From Maritimibacter sp. 55A14 (GTDB taxonomy: Bacteria > Pseudomonadota > Alphaproteobacteria > Rhodobacterales > Rhodobacteraceae): a DNA stretch of 64,000 bases. Below, in pieces: positions 1-8,717 of this stretch (within the stretch, counting starts at the first letter, position 1; every line of letters starts with the position of its first letter). The notes beneath the pieces were generated by a model that worked only from the letters and a program-made list of their open reading frames with translations, ran no database searches and was not told the DNA's origin. The stretch lies in NCBI RefSeq assembly GCF_003122205.1, contig NZ_QEYE01000001.1:266367-330366 (forward strand), written 5' to 3'. The translations under genes were made by a program, and so were the position numbers.

Positions 1-297
1 CTCGGCGCGCCGCAAGGCTGGGCGCCGCCGACCCGCGGCGGCGGCCAGTACGGGCTTCGGGCGCGGCTGGCCTTCCACTGGCTGGAGACGTTTGCGGGCG
101 CGCTGCTGCTGGCAGGCATGGCTGCGGGCGTGGTCACGCTCTGGCTGGCGCCGATCGCGCTCAGCCTCGCGGCGGCAGTGCCACTGTCGATGATGAGCTG
201 CTGTTTCGCCCCCGGCGATCTGCTGGAGACCGGTGTCGACCTGCCCGACGGGATCGCCCCCATACCCGGCGCCCCGATGTCGGTTGCCGCTGAGTAA
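1..297 (+). CDS. C-terminal end of a membrane protein, possibly glucan glucosyltransferase OpgH/MdoH
   Basis: The reading frame is open from base 1 and stops at TAA 295-297, leaving the last 98 residues of a larger protein. It contains one clear hydrophobic stretch (around residues 33-60, from FAGALLLAG through LWLAPIALSLAAAVPLS) preceded by an Arg/His-rich turn. The tail after it is hydrophilic and ends IPGAPMSVAAE. The pattern of a W-x-x-P-I-x-x-S-L segment followed by PLS and a short acidic tail recalls the last transmembrane part of OpgH, which polymerises and exports periplasmic glucans. That match is from memory and the fragment is short. Another polytopic membrane protein is possible. 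Confidence 0.45.
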   Translation, partial: LGAPQGWAPPTRGGGQYGLRARLAFHWLETFAGALLLAGMAAGVVTLWLAPIALSLAAAVPLSMMSCCFAPGDLLETGVDLPDGIAPIPGAPMSVAAE

Positions 298-382
298 ACG
301 CCCGCAATCTCCACAGAGCCTTCATTTTTCCGCCAGTTTTCAGATCTAGCCAACAGGCGGGACTTGGAAGAAAGGGCCGACG

Positions 383-1495
383 ATGAACTATTTTGCGCTG
401 GGTTTCGGTGTGATCGCCGCCACGGCGGTGGCCGGGCTCGATTACGCGACGCAGGCCCGTCAAATCCCCGGCGGCCTGTCTGTGGTGGCATATGTTCAGA
501 CCATCCCTGCACGTTTCAACGTCGCGCAGGATGAGACGCGCGCAGCCGAGGAGAAGGCCGCCCGGCAGGCGCAGCCGGCCAGCATCCATCTGCCCGAGCC
601 ACCCGCGGGCTGGACCCGCCGCGCCCTGACCGATGCCGACAGGGCCTTGCTGGACCTGCTGCCGCCCCAGCCCAGCGCCCGGGAAAAGGCCCTGACTGCG
701 GAGTTGAAGGAAAGCACGGTCGCCGGCGCGCTGCTGGATCTCGACGCCCGCAAAGCCGAGGCCGCGCGGGCCGAACGCGACGCCCAGACATGGGTCTACC
801 AGAAGGGCGAGGACATCGTCGCGCTGCGCGCCAGCTACAGCCGCACGCGCACGCCGCGCGGCATGCAGGGGCTGGCGATCGAGATTTCGGACAACAATGT
901 GGCCGCGATGGTCGGGCGCGAAGGTTTCGCGGTGATCCAGGGCGTGGCCTATAGCCGTAATCTGGGCCTGCTCGGCGCCAGGGCCGAAGCCCCGTACCGG
1001 GAATTCAACGGCAGCCTGCGCGACGAGGTGAAGATCCTCGCCCGCGCCCGCGCCTCGGACGCGGCAGTACGCGAAATCCTGGCGGCGATCGACTATGACG
1101 GGCTGAACGCAATGCTCGATACGCCGCTCGACAATGTCGGCAGTAACGCCCCCGTCCTGTCAGTCGAGGAACAGAAACGCCTGGCCGACGCCGAAGTGAA
1201 TATCCGCCGGGACCGCCATCTGGCCGCGGCGCGGGCCGCCGAGGATCGGCTCAAGGGCAAGGCCGACGCCGCACAGGAGGAGGTCGCGACCGATCCGGCG
1301 GCCGAGACGGCAGAGCATGCGGAGACAGATGACGCGGCGGAAGACTCCTTCTTCAGCCGCATCTTTGCCAAGCTGACCGGCGGCGGCGATAGCAGCACCG
1401 ACACCGAAAAACGCTACGAGCCCAAGCGCTTCAGCGTCTCCACGAAGGGCAATTGCAAGATCGTCGCCACCGGCAAGACCTGCTCGGTCAAGTAA
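383..1495 (+). CDS. Uncharacterised membrane-anchored or exported protein, 370 aa
   Basis: I do not recognise this protein. It starts at an ATG 13 bases after an AAAGGG-like ribosome site. The N-terminus (residues about 3-20, FALGFGVIAATAVAGLDYA) is one hydrophobic segment that could be a membrane anchor or uncleaved signal. Most of the rest is Ala/Arg/Glu-rich and probably helical, with coiled-coil-like stretches near residues 50-65, 105-135 and 260-305. A more globular block around residues 140-200 includes GLAIEISDNNVAAMVGREGF. The C-terminus is basic with two Cys (GNCKIVATGKTCSVK), which could form a disulfide outside the cytoplasm. It follows the preceding membrane gene by 85 bases on the same strand. 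Codon use matches its neighbours. No function is proposed. Confidence 0.75.
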   Translation: MNYFALGFGVIAATAVAGLDYATQARQIPGGLSVVAYVQTIPARFNVAQDETRAAEEKAARQAQPASIHLPEPPAGWTRRALTDADRALLDLLPPQPSAREKALTAELKESTVAGALLDLDARKAEAARAERDAQTWVYQKGEDIVALRASYSRTRTPRGMQGLAIEISDNNVAAMVGREGFAVIQGVAYSRNLGLLGARAEAPYREFNGSLRDEVKILARARASDAAVREILAAIDYDGLNAMLDTPLDNVGSNAPVLSVEEQKRLADAEVNIRRDRHLAAARAAEDRLKGKADAAQEEVATDPAAETAEHAETDDAAEDSFFSRIFAKLTGGGDSSTDTEKRYEPKRFSVSTKGNCKIVATGKTCSVK

Positions 1496-1616
1496 CAGCA
1501 GCGGGCGACTCCGGCACCGGCGCGAGCAGGCTGCTGCAGAACGCAATCCAGGTCATTGCACCGGGCCAGTGCGTGGAGGGCCACCCATGGTGTAGAAGAT
1601 GCCTGCGCATGTGCGG

Positions 1617-2141
1617 CTATCCCTGCGCCGCGTCCGGGACCACCACGGGCAGCCCGCGCCTGACCCAGCCCGGCCCAGCGGCGGATCCGTTCATGCCTTC
1701 CGGGATGTCGATCAGCCGGGTCATCCCGGCGGCTTGCAACCGCGCGGTAAGCTGGCTCGAGCGGACGCCGCGCGCGCAGATCAGCGCGACCGGACGATCC
1801 GGGTCGGCGGCGGTGATCCGCGCCAGCGCCTGTTCGAAATCGTCGCGCCGCATGTCGAGTGGGTGGCCGCCTTGCGGCACGCCGGTGCGCGCCCATTCGT
1901 CGGGGCGGCGGATGTCGATGAGGAAGATCTCCCCCGCGCGGGCCTTCTCAAAAGCCTCCGGCGCGCTCAGTTCCGGCCCCTCGAAGGGGCGCCGCGACCG
2001 CCAGCCATGGACACCCAGAGCCACCGCGAAGATCGCCGCGCCGGCGCCGAGAAGCACACGGCGGCGCGTCGTCGGCGCGTTACGTGCACCCATTTGCCTG
2101 TCCGCCATCGGCGGTTCCGCCCGTTCTGCCGACCGTTTCAT
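1617..2141 (-). CDS. Rhodanese-domain protein with N-terminal membrane or Tat-like signal
   Basis: A single rhodanese domain follows a basic N-terminus (TTRRRVLLGAGAAIFAVAL) that looks like a twin-arginine or membrane-anchor signal, so the domain probably sits in the periplasm. The active-site loop is visible as CARGVRSS, with the persulfide-forming Cys, and is preceded by the typical IDIRRPDEWARTG segment. The family moves sulfane sulfur, but the acceptor is unknown. The start is uncertain: ATG at 2141, 2108 (MADRQ) or 2093 are all in frame, and the last has the best ribosome site (GGACAGG). The gene lies downstream of livF on the same strand after a 67-base gap, and a link to the importer is not obvious. 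Confidence 0.8.
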   Translation of the reverse strand: MKRSAERAEPPMADRQMGARNAPTTRRRVLLGAGAAIFAVALGVHGWRSRRPFEGPELSAPEAFEKARAGEIFLIDIRRPDEWARTGVPQGGHPLDMRRDDFEQALARITAADPDRPVALICARGVRSSQLTARLQAAGMTRLIDIPEGMNGSAAGPGWVRRGLPVVVPDAAQG

Positions 2142-2208
2142 GGAACCAGAAATAACGCAGTCCGGCTGCCGGGGCACCCCGCCCTCGCACCAAAGTGATG
2201 GCGCACGT

Positions 2209-2910
<702 letters not shown>

Positions 2911-2914
2911 CCGC

Positions 2915-3658
2915 CTACTCCTCCCCCAGATAGGCGTGGCGGACATCGTGGTTGAAGCGGATCTCGTCAGGCATGCCGGTCGCGATCACATGGCCGTAGA
3001 CCAGCACCGATATCCGGTCCGCCAGCGCGAAGACCGCATCCATGTCATGCTCGATCAGCAGGATCGTGCGGCTGCCCTTGAGTTGCTTGAGAAGCGCCAC
3101 CATCAGCGCGGATTCCTCCGGTCCCAGACCTGCCATCGGTTCGTCGAGCAGCATCAGCCCGGCCTCGGAGGCCAGCGCGATGGCGATCTCCATCAGCCGG
3201 TGCTCGCCGTGGCTGAGGGCCACCGTGGGCGCGTCGGCGCGCGGCCCCAGGCCCACCTGTTCGAGATAGCCGCGCGCGGCCTCGCGAATATGGGCGACGG
3301 CGCGCGCCGGGCGCAGGAAGCGGAAGGAATGCCCGTCGCGGGCCTGCACCGCCAGCGCGACATTGTCGAGCACCGACATCTCCATCACCAGCGAGGTGAT
3401 CTGGAAGGACCGGGTGATGCCAAGCCGGGCGCGGGCATGGGCCGGCATCCGGGTGATATCGCGGCCCCGGAACACGATCCGCCCGGTATCGGGGCGGAGC
3501 GAGCCGATGAGTTGCGAGATCAGCGTTGTCTTGCCCGCGCCGTTGGGCCCGATGATCGCGTGCAACTCGTTCGCGGTAACCGCCAAGTTTATGTCGTCCG
3601 TGGCCTTGATACCGCCGAAGCTCTTGTTGAGCCCGGATATTTCCAGTTCCGCGCTCAT
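2915..3658 (-). CDS. livG: Branched-chain-type ABC importer ATPase (LivG)
   Basis: A 247-residue ATPase with Walker A GPNGAGKTT, a somewhat unusual signature LSHGEHRLMEIAIAL (usual form LSxGQQRxLE) and Walker B LMLLDEPMAGLGPEE. The C-terminal extension ending in RHAYLGEE is typical of LivG. The ATG at 3658 overlaps the stop of livM as ATGA, showing translational coupling. Downstream, the stop lies four bases before livF. It pairs with LivF to energise the importer formed by LivH and LivM. Substrate choice comes from the binding protein encoded at 5630-6811. Confidence 0.93.
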   Translation of the reverse strand: MSAELEISGLNKSFGGIKATDDINLAVTANELHAIIGPNGAGKTTLISQLIGSLRPDTGRIVFRGRDITRMPAHARARLGITRSFQITSLVMEMSVLDNVALAVQARDGHSFRFLRPARAVAHIREAARGYLEQVGLGPRADAPTVALSHGEHRLMEIAIALASEAGLMLLDEPMAGLGPEESALMVALLKQLKGSRTILLIEHDMDAVFALADRISVLVYGHVIATGMPDEIRFNHDVRHAYLGEE

Positions 3659-4626
3659 TTTCCGTCCCTGCCCCGGCCGATCACGCCCATCAGCCCGCCG
3701 CGCGCGAAGAGCACCACGGCGATCAGCATCAGCCCGAACGGCAGGTGCCAGTAGATCGTGTAATTCGAGAGCACCTCCTCGATGATGATGAAGACCGCCG
3801 ATCCCATCAGCGGGCCCAGCGTCGTCGCGGCGCCGCCCAGGATCACCATGAACATCAGTTCGCCCGAGCGCGACCAGTCCATCATCTCGGGCGAGATGAA
3901 GGTGGTGAAATTGCCCAGCAGCGCCCCGGCATAGCCCGCCATCGCGCCGGAAATGACATAGGCCGTCAGCTTGTAGAGATAGGTGTTGTAGCCCAGCGTC
4001 ACCATCCGCTCGTTGTTGCCCTTGGCGCCCTGAAGCACCATGCCGAAGCGGGAATTGGCGATGGTGCGCACGATCAGCAGCGCCGCGATCAGGCTTGCGT
4101 AGCAAAAGAAGTAGAGTTGCAGCGGCTCGTCCAGTTCGATGAAGGGCAGTTGCGAGCGCATGTCGATCACCAGCCCGTCATCGGCGCCGTATTCCTCGAT
4201 AGAGATGAAGAAGTAATAGACCATCTGTGCGAAGGCCATGGTGATCATGATGAAGTAGACGCCCTTGGTGCGCAGGCAGATCGCCCCGGTGATCAGCGCG
4301 AAAAGCGCGCTGACCGCAACCGCCAGCGGGATCTGGAACATCCCGTTGAAGGAGGCCACCGCCTCACCCCCGCCATAGAGCATGTGATAGGCGGGAATGC
4401 CGACCGCATAGGCGCCGATCCCCACGAAGGCCGCATGCCCGAAGGAGATCAGCCCGCCATAGCCCAGGATCAGGTTGAGGCTGGTGGCCGCGATGCCCAG
4501 AATCACCAGCCGCGTGGCAAGGTCCACGTAAAAGGGATTGCCCATCCAGATGAAGACCGGCGGCATCACCGCCAGCAGCACGAGGACAGCCAGCGTGATC
4601 CAGTGTCTGAGAGCCATGCCTGCCAT
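3655..4626 (-). CDS. livM: Branched-chain-type ABC importer permease (LivM)
   Basis: A 323-residue polytopic inner-membrane protein. Hydrophobic segments run through most of its length, and the family-typical stretch NLILGYGGLISFGHAAFVG lies near residues 50-70. The EAA-like cytoplasmic loop region around GAKGNNERMVTLGYN fits a LivM permease. The start at 4626 lies just after the livH stop (4629). An ATG three codons later (4617) is equally possible. It forms the membrane channel with LivH. The 3' end overlaps livG by four bases. Two of the family's usual features, an N-terminal membrane segment and a short basic C-terminus (GVIGRGRDGK), are present, with no sign of damage. Confidence 0.92.
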   Translation of the reverse strand: MAGMALRHWITLAVLVLLAVMPPVFIWMGNPFYVDLATRLVILGIAATSLNLILGYGGLISFGHAAFVGIGAYAVGIPAYHMLYGGGEAVASFNGMFQIPLAVAVSALFALITGAICLRTKGVYFIMITMAFAQMVYYFFISIEEYGADDGLVIDMRSQLPFIELDEPLQLYFFCYASLIAALLIVRTIANSRFGMVLQGAKGNNERMVTLGYNTYLYKLTAYVISGAMAGYAGALLGNFTTFISPEMMDWSRSGELMFMVILGGAATTLGPLMGSAVFIIIEEVLSNYTIYWHLPFGLMLIAVVLFARGGLMGVIGRGRDGK

Positions 4627-4628
4627 CC

Positions 4629-5552
4629 TTAGCGCACCTTGGGCGGAAAGAGGCCCTGCGGCCTCAGGGCCAGAACCACCGCCATGATGATGTAGATCAG
4701 CATCGCCGAGACCGCCGGGGCCGAGGTCTCGGCCGCAGTAGGTGACATGACCAGCCCGAAGATGTTGTCGAGGAAGGACCGCCCCATCGTGTCGATCATG
4801 CCGATCAGCAACGCCGCGATGAAGGCACCCTTCATCGAGCCGATCCCGCCCACGATAATGACCACGAAGGCTGTGATGATGATGCTGTTGCCCATCCCGA
4901 TAGAGGCTTCGGTGATCGGTGCGATCAGCATCCCGGCGAGCCCCGCCAGCATCGCGCCCAGCGCGAAGACCAGCCCGAAGAGAAGCTGGATATCCACCCC
5001 CAGCGCGGCCACCATCGTGCGGTTCGAGGCGCCGGCCCGGATCAGCATGCCCAGCCGCGTGTAGTTCACCAGCCAGAAAAGCCCCGCAGCAGTGGCCAGC
5101 CCCATCGCGATGATGAGCAGCCGGAAGGACGGGATCGCCAAGGTCCCGCCCAGCACGATCTGCCCGTTGAGCCAGTTCGGGAGCGGCACCGCGATACCAG
5201 CGGGCCCCCAGATCATGTGGGCCAGCGTGTCGAGCACCAGGATCACGCCGAACGTGCCCAGCACATGGTCCAGATGGTTGCGGGCATAAAGCGGCCGCGC
5301 GATCACCCGCTCCACCCCGTATCCCAGCAGCCCCGCGATCGGCAGCGCCACGATCAGCGCCAGAATGTAATTGCCCAGCGCGAAGGTCAGCGAGGCGCAG
5401 ATGAACGCGCCCAGCATGTAGAGCGAGCCATGCGCCAGGTTGACGAAATCCAGGATGCCGAAAACCAGCGTCAGGCCCGAAGCCACGAGAAACAGCAGCA
5501 GGCCAAGCTGCAGACCGTTCAGCGCCTGTATGAAGAAAAGCCCGTAATCCAC
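4629..5552 (-). CDS. livH: Branched-chain-type ABC importer permease (LivH)
   Basis: A 307-residue permease with about eight hydrophobic segments. The diagnostic motif GLTLVFGILDFVNLAHGSLYMLGAF lies near residues 26-50, with its NLAHG core intact, and VGGIGSMKGAFIAALLIG lies in the second half. It pairs with LivM. The gene begins 77 bases after the binding-protein gene, and a strong hairpin sits in that gap, so the binding protein can be made in excess over the permease. Substrate is inferred from context (aromatic acid) and is not visible in the permease itself. Confidence 0.93.
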   Translation of the reverse strand: MDYGLFFIQALNGLQLGLLLFLVASGLTLVFGILDFVNLAHGSLYMLGAFICASLTFALGNYILALIVALPIAGLLGYGVERVIARPLYARNHLDHVLGTFGVILVLDTLAHMIWGPAGIAVPLPNWLNGQIVLGGTLAIPSFRLLIIAMGLATAAGLFWLVNYTRLGMLIRAGASNRTMVAALGVDIQLLFGLVFALGAMLAGLAGMLIAPITEASIGMGNSIIITAFVVIIVGGIGSMKGAFIAALLIGMIDTMGRSFLDNIFGLVMSPTAAETSAPAVSAMLIYIIMAVVLALRPQGLFPPKVR

Positions 5553-5582
5553 GGGGACCGCTCCGAGTTTTGCTTATGTGTC

Positions 5583-5607
5583 AGGCCGGGCTTGGGGCGC
5601 CCGGCCT
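5583..5607 (-). promoter_or_regulatory. Intercistronic hairpin between the binding-protein gene and livH
   Basis: On the transcribed (minus) strand AGGCCGGGC and GCCCGGCCT form a perfect 9-bp stem with a 7-base loop. No T-run follows on that strand, so it is more likely a processing or mRNA-stabilising barrier, or partial attenuator, than a full terminator. This is the usual place for such a structure in solute-binding-protein operons. Confidence 0.6.
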
Positions 5608-5629
5608 TTTGTTGCGATGCGCCCGGCCG

Positions 5630-6811
5630 TCAGTCCAGCTTGCACTCGGAGGCATAGATGTCCTGATGGTTCTCGAACACGGTTTCCACGACTTTCGTGG
5701 TCCAGTTCCCGTCCTCGTCGACCACGACCTCGCGCAGATAGAAGTTCTGGATCGGAATGTTGTTGTTGCCGTAGCTGTAGCTGCCCTTGACCGACCCGTA
5801 ATCGGCTTCCTTGAATGCCGCGCGGATGCCGTCCTTGTCTGACATGTCGCCATCCACCGCGATGACGGCGTCGGCGATCATGTTGATCGAGTCATAGGCC
5901 TGGGCCGCGTAAAAGGACGGGTAGGACCCGTACTTCGCCTTGAAATCGGACACGAATTTCTTGTTGGCCGGGTTGTCCAGCGTCGGATCCCAGGATTGCG
6001 TGACCTTTGAGCCAAGAACCGAATCAAAGCCCGCCGCCTGAAGCTTCGGCAGCGACAGCGCATCGACGGTGAAGACCGAATAGAGCGGCAGCGTGTCCTT
6101 CAGCCCGGCCTGGCCGTATTGCTTGATGAAGGCGCCACCCGCGGCACCGGGATAGAATACGAAGATGCCGTCCGCCCCCGACGCCTTGGCCGAGGCCAGT
6201 TCGGCGGAGAAATCGAGCTGCGCATCCGCGCCCCATTTGGTCAGGTCACGGCCCACGATCTCGCCCGCGAAGGTGTTTTCCACGCCCGCGACCATGTCCT
6301 TGCCCGCGGCATAGTTCGGCGCCATGACATAGAGCGACTTGACCCCTTGCCGGTTCAGCACCTCGCCCATCGCCATCGGCGTCTGGTCGTTCTGCCAGGA
6401 GGTGGAGAAGAAGTTCTCGTCACAGAGAACGCCGGCCATCTGCGACGGTCCGGCATTGGCCGAAATCAGGAACTTCCCCGCATCGAGCACCGATTTGCGC
6501 GAGGCGAGCAGAACGTGGCTCCAGATATAGCCCGCGACGAAATCGACATCGTCCTGCTTGACCAGCTTGTCAGTGGCCTGCTTGCCGGTTTCCGGCGCGA
6601 AGCCGTCATCGGCGAAGATCACGGTCAGGTCATGCTCGCCCGCCTTGCCGCCGAGATGCTCCATCGCCAGATCGACGGCGTTCTTCATGTCGTTGCCGAT
6701 CACGGCGGCGCCGGTGGTCAGCGTGGTGACGAAGCCGATCTTCACCTCGGCCGCCTGGGCCGGCGCGGTCAGCATGGTTGCTGCAAGCAGCGCAGTCAGC
6801 GTTCTTTTCAT
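5630..6811 (-). CDS. ABC importer periplasmic binding protein, LivK/aromatic-acid type
   Basis: A 393-residue secreted binding protein. A clear signal peptide (MKRTLTALLAATMLTAPAQA, cleavage after AQA) precedes the mature start EVKIGFVTTLTTGAAVIG, typical of the periplasmic-binding-protein type I (Leu/Ile/Val) family. Other family segments are DVDFVAGYIWSHVLL and YPSFYAAQAYDSINM. It captures the substrate in the periplasm for LivHMGF. Its promoter region (6812-7154) carries several TGCA repeats like those in front of the box genes, which suggests co-regulation with benzoate degradation and hence an aromatic ligand. A true amino-acid ligand cannot be excluded. Confidence 0.88.
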   Translation of the reverse strand: MKRTLTALLAATMLTAPAQAAEVKIGFVTTLTTGAAVIGNDMKNAVDLAMEHLGGKAGEHDLTVIFADDGFAPETGKQATDKLVKQDDVDFVAGYIWSHVLLASRKSVLDAGKFLISANAGPSQMAGVLCDENFFSTSWQNDQTPMAMGEVLNRQGVKSLYVMAPNYAAGKDMVAGVENTFAGEIVGRDLTKWGADAQLDFSAELASAKASGADGIFVFYPGAAGGAFIKQYGQAGLKDTLPLYSVFTVDALSLPKLQAAGFDSVLGSKVTQSWDPTLDNPANKKFVSDFKAKYGSYPSFYAAQAYDSINMIADAVIAVDGDMSDKDGIRAAFKEADYGSVKGSYSYGNNNIPIQNFYLREVVVDEDGNWTTKVVETVFENHQDIYASECKLD

Positions 6812-7154
6812 TTGGTCCTCCCGGTTTCAGAATTTGGCCAGCCCTGCATCCGTCGCCGGACCGGGGGCTGGCCGTCCCTTGTTATGTGCCGGCTGCGTCA
6901 TTTGGTGGCCTTGCAGAAGCCGCGCAGCGATTCCTTCTGCATTAATGCGTTATTTTGCCTGTTGTGCAAGCCGCGCGTGGCCCGGTGCCTCGGGGCGGTG
7001 CGCAGGAGGCTGACGGCAATGACAAAATCTCCACTGCGCCCGCGCGTCATTTCGACAGGTCCAGCCGTGGCGTGGCGGCCGGACGCGCGGCCCAACCGGG
7101 TAACGCGGGCGACACGGCGCGGGTGACTGCAATATAATGCAGAAAATGAGTGCA
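6812..7154 (-). promoter_or_regulatory. Promoter region of the importer operon with a cluster of TGCA repeats
   Basis: No credible gene lies in this 343-base gap. A perfect TGCA-ATATAA-TGCA direct repeat sits at 7128-7141, with a third TGCA at 7151-7154 abutting the stop of the CoA-ligase gene. A second cluster nearer the importer has TGCA at 6912, 6938 and 6965, and a half-match TGCG-N6-TGCC at 6946-6959. The spacing of six matches the arrangement in front of the benzoate-CoA ligase, boxC and boxR. I infer BoxR operators. The AT-rich stretch near 6935-6960 would suit the promoter. Confidence 0.6.
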
Positions 7155-8717
7155 TCACGCCCCCGCCCCGTGTGCCGCCCGCAGCCCCTGCCGGTCGATC
7201 TTGCCGGTTCCGGTCTTTGGCAGGGCGTCCAGATAGACGATCTCGCGCGGGTATTTATGGGGAAGCAGGGCCGCCTTGGCATGGGCCTGCAAGGCCCGCG
7301 TCATCGCCGCGTCGCCGCCGCACCCCTCCGCCAGCGCCACCCAGGCCACCAACGTCATGCGGCAATCGGCCATCTCCACAGCCTGCACGCAGGCCTCCAC
7401 CACATCGGGGTGCTCGTTGAGCGCCAGTTCGATCTCCAGCGGCCAGACCCATTGGCCCGAGACCTTTACCAGATCGTCCGCGCGTCCCCGGAAGAAGTAG
7501 TAGCCCTCCGCGTCGGCCACGAAACGGTCGCCGGTGTCGATCCAGCCCGCGCGCATTGTCCCAACCGTCTTGTCGGGGCGGTTCCAGTAATACTCCGCCC
7601 CCGAAAGCCCCATGACCTGCATCACGCCCTCCTCGCCCGGCACGGCCTCGTGTCCGTCGGGCGCGATCAGCCGCACCGCGTAGCCGGGCACGACCCGGCC
7701 CGCCGAGCCCTGTTTCTGCACCCGCTCGTCGTTGGTCAGGTAGATATGCAGCATCTCGGTGGAGCCCAGCCCCTCGACGATCGCGTGACCGAAACTGTCG
7801 CGCCAGGCTCCGGCGATCTCGGCCGAGAGCACCTCCGCCGCCGATACGCAAAGCCGCACCGACGACAGGTCGGCGCCTTCGGCGGCAGGGTCCCGCACCA
7901 GCGCGGTATAGAGCGTCGGCAGCCCGAAGAGAATCGTCGGGCGGTGACGGGCGATCTGCTCGAAGGCGCGGGCGGGCGTCGGGCGGCCCGACATCAGGAC
8001 CGCCGCGGCGCCGGCCGCCATCGGGAAGGTCACGGAATTGCCGAAGCCGTAGGCAAAGAAGATCTTCGGGATCGAGAAGCAGATGTCACCCGGTCCGATC
8101 TTCAGCACGTCGCGCGCGTAGCTCTGCGCGGAATAGGCCGCGTCCTCATGCTTGTGGACCACGCCCTTGGGCCGCCCGGTCGAGCCCGACGAATACATCC
8201 AGAAGGCCATGTCGCGTCTTGTGGTGGGGTGCTCATCCAGCACCGGGGGCGCGTCCGCCCAGGGCCGCGCGCCCGCGTTCAGCACCGCGCCGCAGGCGGT
8301 TCCCGCACAGGTCTCCGGCCCGAAAAGTCCCGCGAAGGCGTCCGAGACGACGGCAGCCACCGCGCCGCTATCCTCCAGAAAGAACCGGATCAACTCGGGC
8401 GGCGAGAGCGTGTTGATGAGCATCGGCACCAGCCCCGCGCGCATCGCCCCTATGATCGCTGCCGGATAGGCGGGCTCGTCATCCATGAACATCAGGATAC
8501 GATCGCCGGGCCGCGCGCCCGCACCCAGCAGCGCATTGCCGATCCGCGCGGCCTCGGCGGCCAGGACGCGATAGCTCCAGACGCCGCCGTCGTGCAGGAT
8601 CGCGGGCGCGTCCGCGCGCGCCGCCAGGTTGTCCCACAGAAGCCGCGCCGCGTTGTAGCGCTCCGGCAGATCGAAGCCGATCCCGGCCGCGAGCCCCTCG
8701 GGCGTCGGCGCGCTCAT
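7155..8717 (-). CDS. Aryl-CoA ligase of the benzoate-CoA ligase family, probably for a hydroxy- or aminobenzoate
   Basis: A 520-residue acyl-adenylate-forming enzyme that activates an aromatic acid with ATP and CoA. The P-loop YSSGSTGRPKG, the aromatic-pocket stretch KIFFAYGFGNS, the GLGSTEMLH motif and the C-terminal catalytic Lys in LPKTGTGKIDR are all present. Its ATG (8717) overlaps the stop of the monooxygenase gene as ATGA, so the two form one operon. A bona fide benzoate-CoA ligase is encoded separately at 10831, and the partner here is a salicylyl-CoA 5-hydroxylase-type enzyme. The substrate is therefore most likely salicylate, with anthranilate or another substituted benzoate as alternatives. 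Regulation is probably by the divergent IclR gene. Intact; substrate is inference. Confidence 0.88.
   Translation of the reverse strand: MSAPTPEGLAAGIGFDLPERYNAARLLWDNLAARADAPAILHDGGVWSYRVLAAEAARIGNALLGAGARPGDRILMFMDDEPAYPAAIIGAMRAGLVPMLINTLSPPELIRFFLEDSGAVAAVVSDAFAGLFGPETCAGTACGAVLNAGARPWADAPPVLDEHPTTRRDMAFWMYSSGSTGRPKGVVHKHEDAAYSAQSYARDVLKIGPGDICFSIPKIFFAYGFGNSVTFPMAAGAAAVLMSGRPTPARAFEQIARHRPTILFGLPTLYTALVRDPAAEGADLSSVRLCVSAAEVLSAEIAGAWRDSFGHAIVEGLGSTEMLHIYLTNDERVQKQGSAGRVVPGYAVRLIAPDGHEAVPGEEGVMQVMGLSGAEYYWNRPDKTVGTMRAGWIDTGDRFVADAEGYYFFRGRADDLVKVSGQWVWPLEIELALNEHPDVVEACVQAVEMADCRMTLVAWVALAEGCGGDAAMTRALQAHAKAALLPHKYPREIVYLDALPKTGTGKIDRQGLRAAHGAGA

Noticed and set aside
6898..7158. Possible small gene (86 aa) in the importer promoter
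   Set aside because: No ribosome site, no recognisable product, and it would cover the TGCA repeats, which look regulatory.
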